Below, in pieces: positions 63,507 through 64,000 of a DNA stretch of 64,000 nucleotides. The notes below the pieces were generated by a model. The model saw only the letters and a list, made by a program, of their open reading frames with translations. It had not been told where the DNA came from and ran no database searches. Made by a program: the position numbers and the translations under genes. This DNA is from Agaribacterium haliotis. Lineage in GTDB: Bacteria; Pseudomonadota; Gammaproteobacteria; Pseudomonadales; Cellvibrionaceae. Every line of letters starts with the position of its first letter. Positions within the stretch are counted from its first letter, which is position 1. Where the stretch lies: the NCBI RefSeq assembly GCF_002312815.1, contig NZ_NKQJ01000001.1, positions 372,126-436,125 of the forward strand. Reading direction: 5' to 3'.

Positions 63507-64000
63507 TTGTTTTGCCCCAATCTTGATTTTATATAGTCTTTCACCGTGGTTGTTTCGATAAGTGAAGATGCGGCGGGGTATAAAGGCTGGCTAAGCTCAA
63601 CCGCCCTTAGGTTTTTTGCCCCGAATACCGCTTCAAAATTTTTCTCGGCTTGAACCAACGAAACAAGCTCTTTGATCGAATAGTCATGCTTGGCATATAG
63701 GTAAGCCTCGCTGTAGCCCTTAGGCATTGATTTACTCAAAACCTGAATGGAATGTAGTAGATCATCAATATCTGTAAGGTTTAAGCGCTGATCACCAGCA
63801 CTTAACTTAAGCGGCTCGCCCTTTTGCGCGGCGTTAATAATTAAATCTAACACTTTACCGCGCTTATCACCTTCGCCATAGGTACCGTATAAAATACAGT
63901 TTAAACAACTGACACCACGGTAAAGCGCGTAGTGCTGCATTAGCGGCAACAACGCCGCTTTTGTTGCTGAATACAGATCAATCGGCGCACCTGCTTTACC
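63503..64000 (-). CDS. NAD-dependent epimerase/dehydratase (partial, enters from the right edge)
   Basis: The frame is open from base 64000 to the stop at 63503 (165 codons visible). The active-site motif YSATKAALLPLMQHYAL (Tyr-x-x-x-Lys) is near the edge, followed by NCILYGTYGEGDKRGKVLDL, typical of extended short-chain dehydrogenases. The Rossmann motif is outside the window. The ATG at 63952 is internal and not the true start. It probably makes or modifies a nucleotide sugar for the adjoining glycosyltransferase. Confidence 0.8.
   Translation of the reverse strand, partial: GKAGAPIDLYSATKAALLPLMQHYALYRGVSCLNCILYGTYGEGDKRGKVLDLIINAAQKGEPLKLSAGDQRLNLTDIDDLLHSIQVLSKSMPKGYSEAYLYAKHDYSIKELVSLVQAEKNFEAVFGAKNLRAVELSQPLYPAASSLIETTTVKDYIKSRLGQNN

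Overview
The window reads as the chromosome of a Gram-negative marine-type gammaproteobacterium, probably in or near the Cellvibrionaceae/Pseudomonadales. This rests on gene content and order (guaB-guaA beside xseA; dcd, apbC, metG and rsxABCDGE together, an order I recall from Pseudomonas), an O-antigen locus next to ihfB, and two CsrB/RsmZ-type sRNAs. The assignment is inference. No rRNA, tRNA, CRISPR array or intact insertion sequence was seen.

Layout. 0-5.4 kb: two divergent chemoreceptors (the first runs off the left edge) and a D-2-hydroxyacid dehydrogenase whose start codon sits just behind an intrinsic terminator. 5.7-12.5 kb: guaA, guaB, xseA and a CPA2 cation/proton antiporter. 12.7-17.2 kb: speA, carboxy(nor)spermidine dehydrogenase and nspC, a polyamine block. 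17.3-30.3 kb: a large CsgG-like lipoprotein, dcd, apbC, metG and the Rsx/Rnf electron-transport operon. 30.5-32.2 kb: a class-3 lipase with a small secreted partner. 32.4-34.3 kb: two CsrA-sequestering sRNAs on either side of ugd. 34.5-39.6 kb: a stray dTDP-glucose dehydratase, cysDN and a divergent LysR regulator. 39.7-43.3 kb: a decaying toxin-antitoxin island with hipA/hipB, a nonsense-interrupted antitoxin, an intact Phd antitoxin with a frameshifted ParE toxin, and scraps of other genes. 43.4-61.5 kb: O-antigen locus, with rfbACDB on the plus strand converging on a long minus-strand operon (manC, wecA, wzz, glf, wzx, glycosyltransferases, a putative wzy, gmd, colC, colD, an epimerase). 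61.9-64 kb: ihfB, a glycosyltransferase and a partial epimerase.

Working together. The O-antigen genes predict a Wzx/Wzy-type polymer containing L-rhamnose, galactofuranose and very likely colitose: colD carries His188 in place of the PLP lysine, and the reductase looks like ColC. The polyamine block predicts spermidine made through carboxyspermidine.

Most unusual feature. Five intergenic repeats (7.3-24.1 kb) share a core of two small hairpins, and every one of the ten loops fits CANGGANG, the CsrA/RsmE hexaloop consensus. The two GGA motifs are always 23 nt apart. Each core is enclosed by a long stem (20-27 bp) whose sequence differs at every locus yet is self-complementary. With two CsrB-type sRNAs nearby, the repeats may be dispersed CsrA-binding modules; this is inference from sequence.
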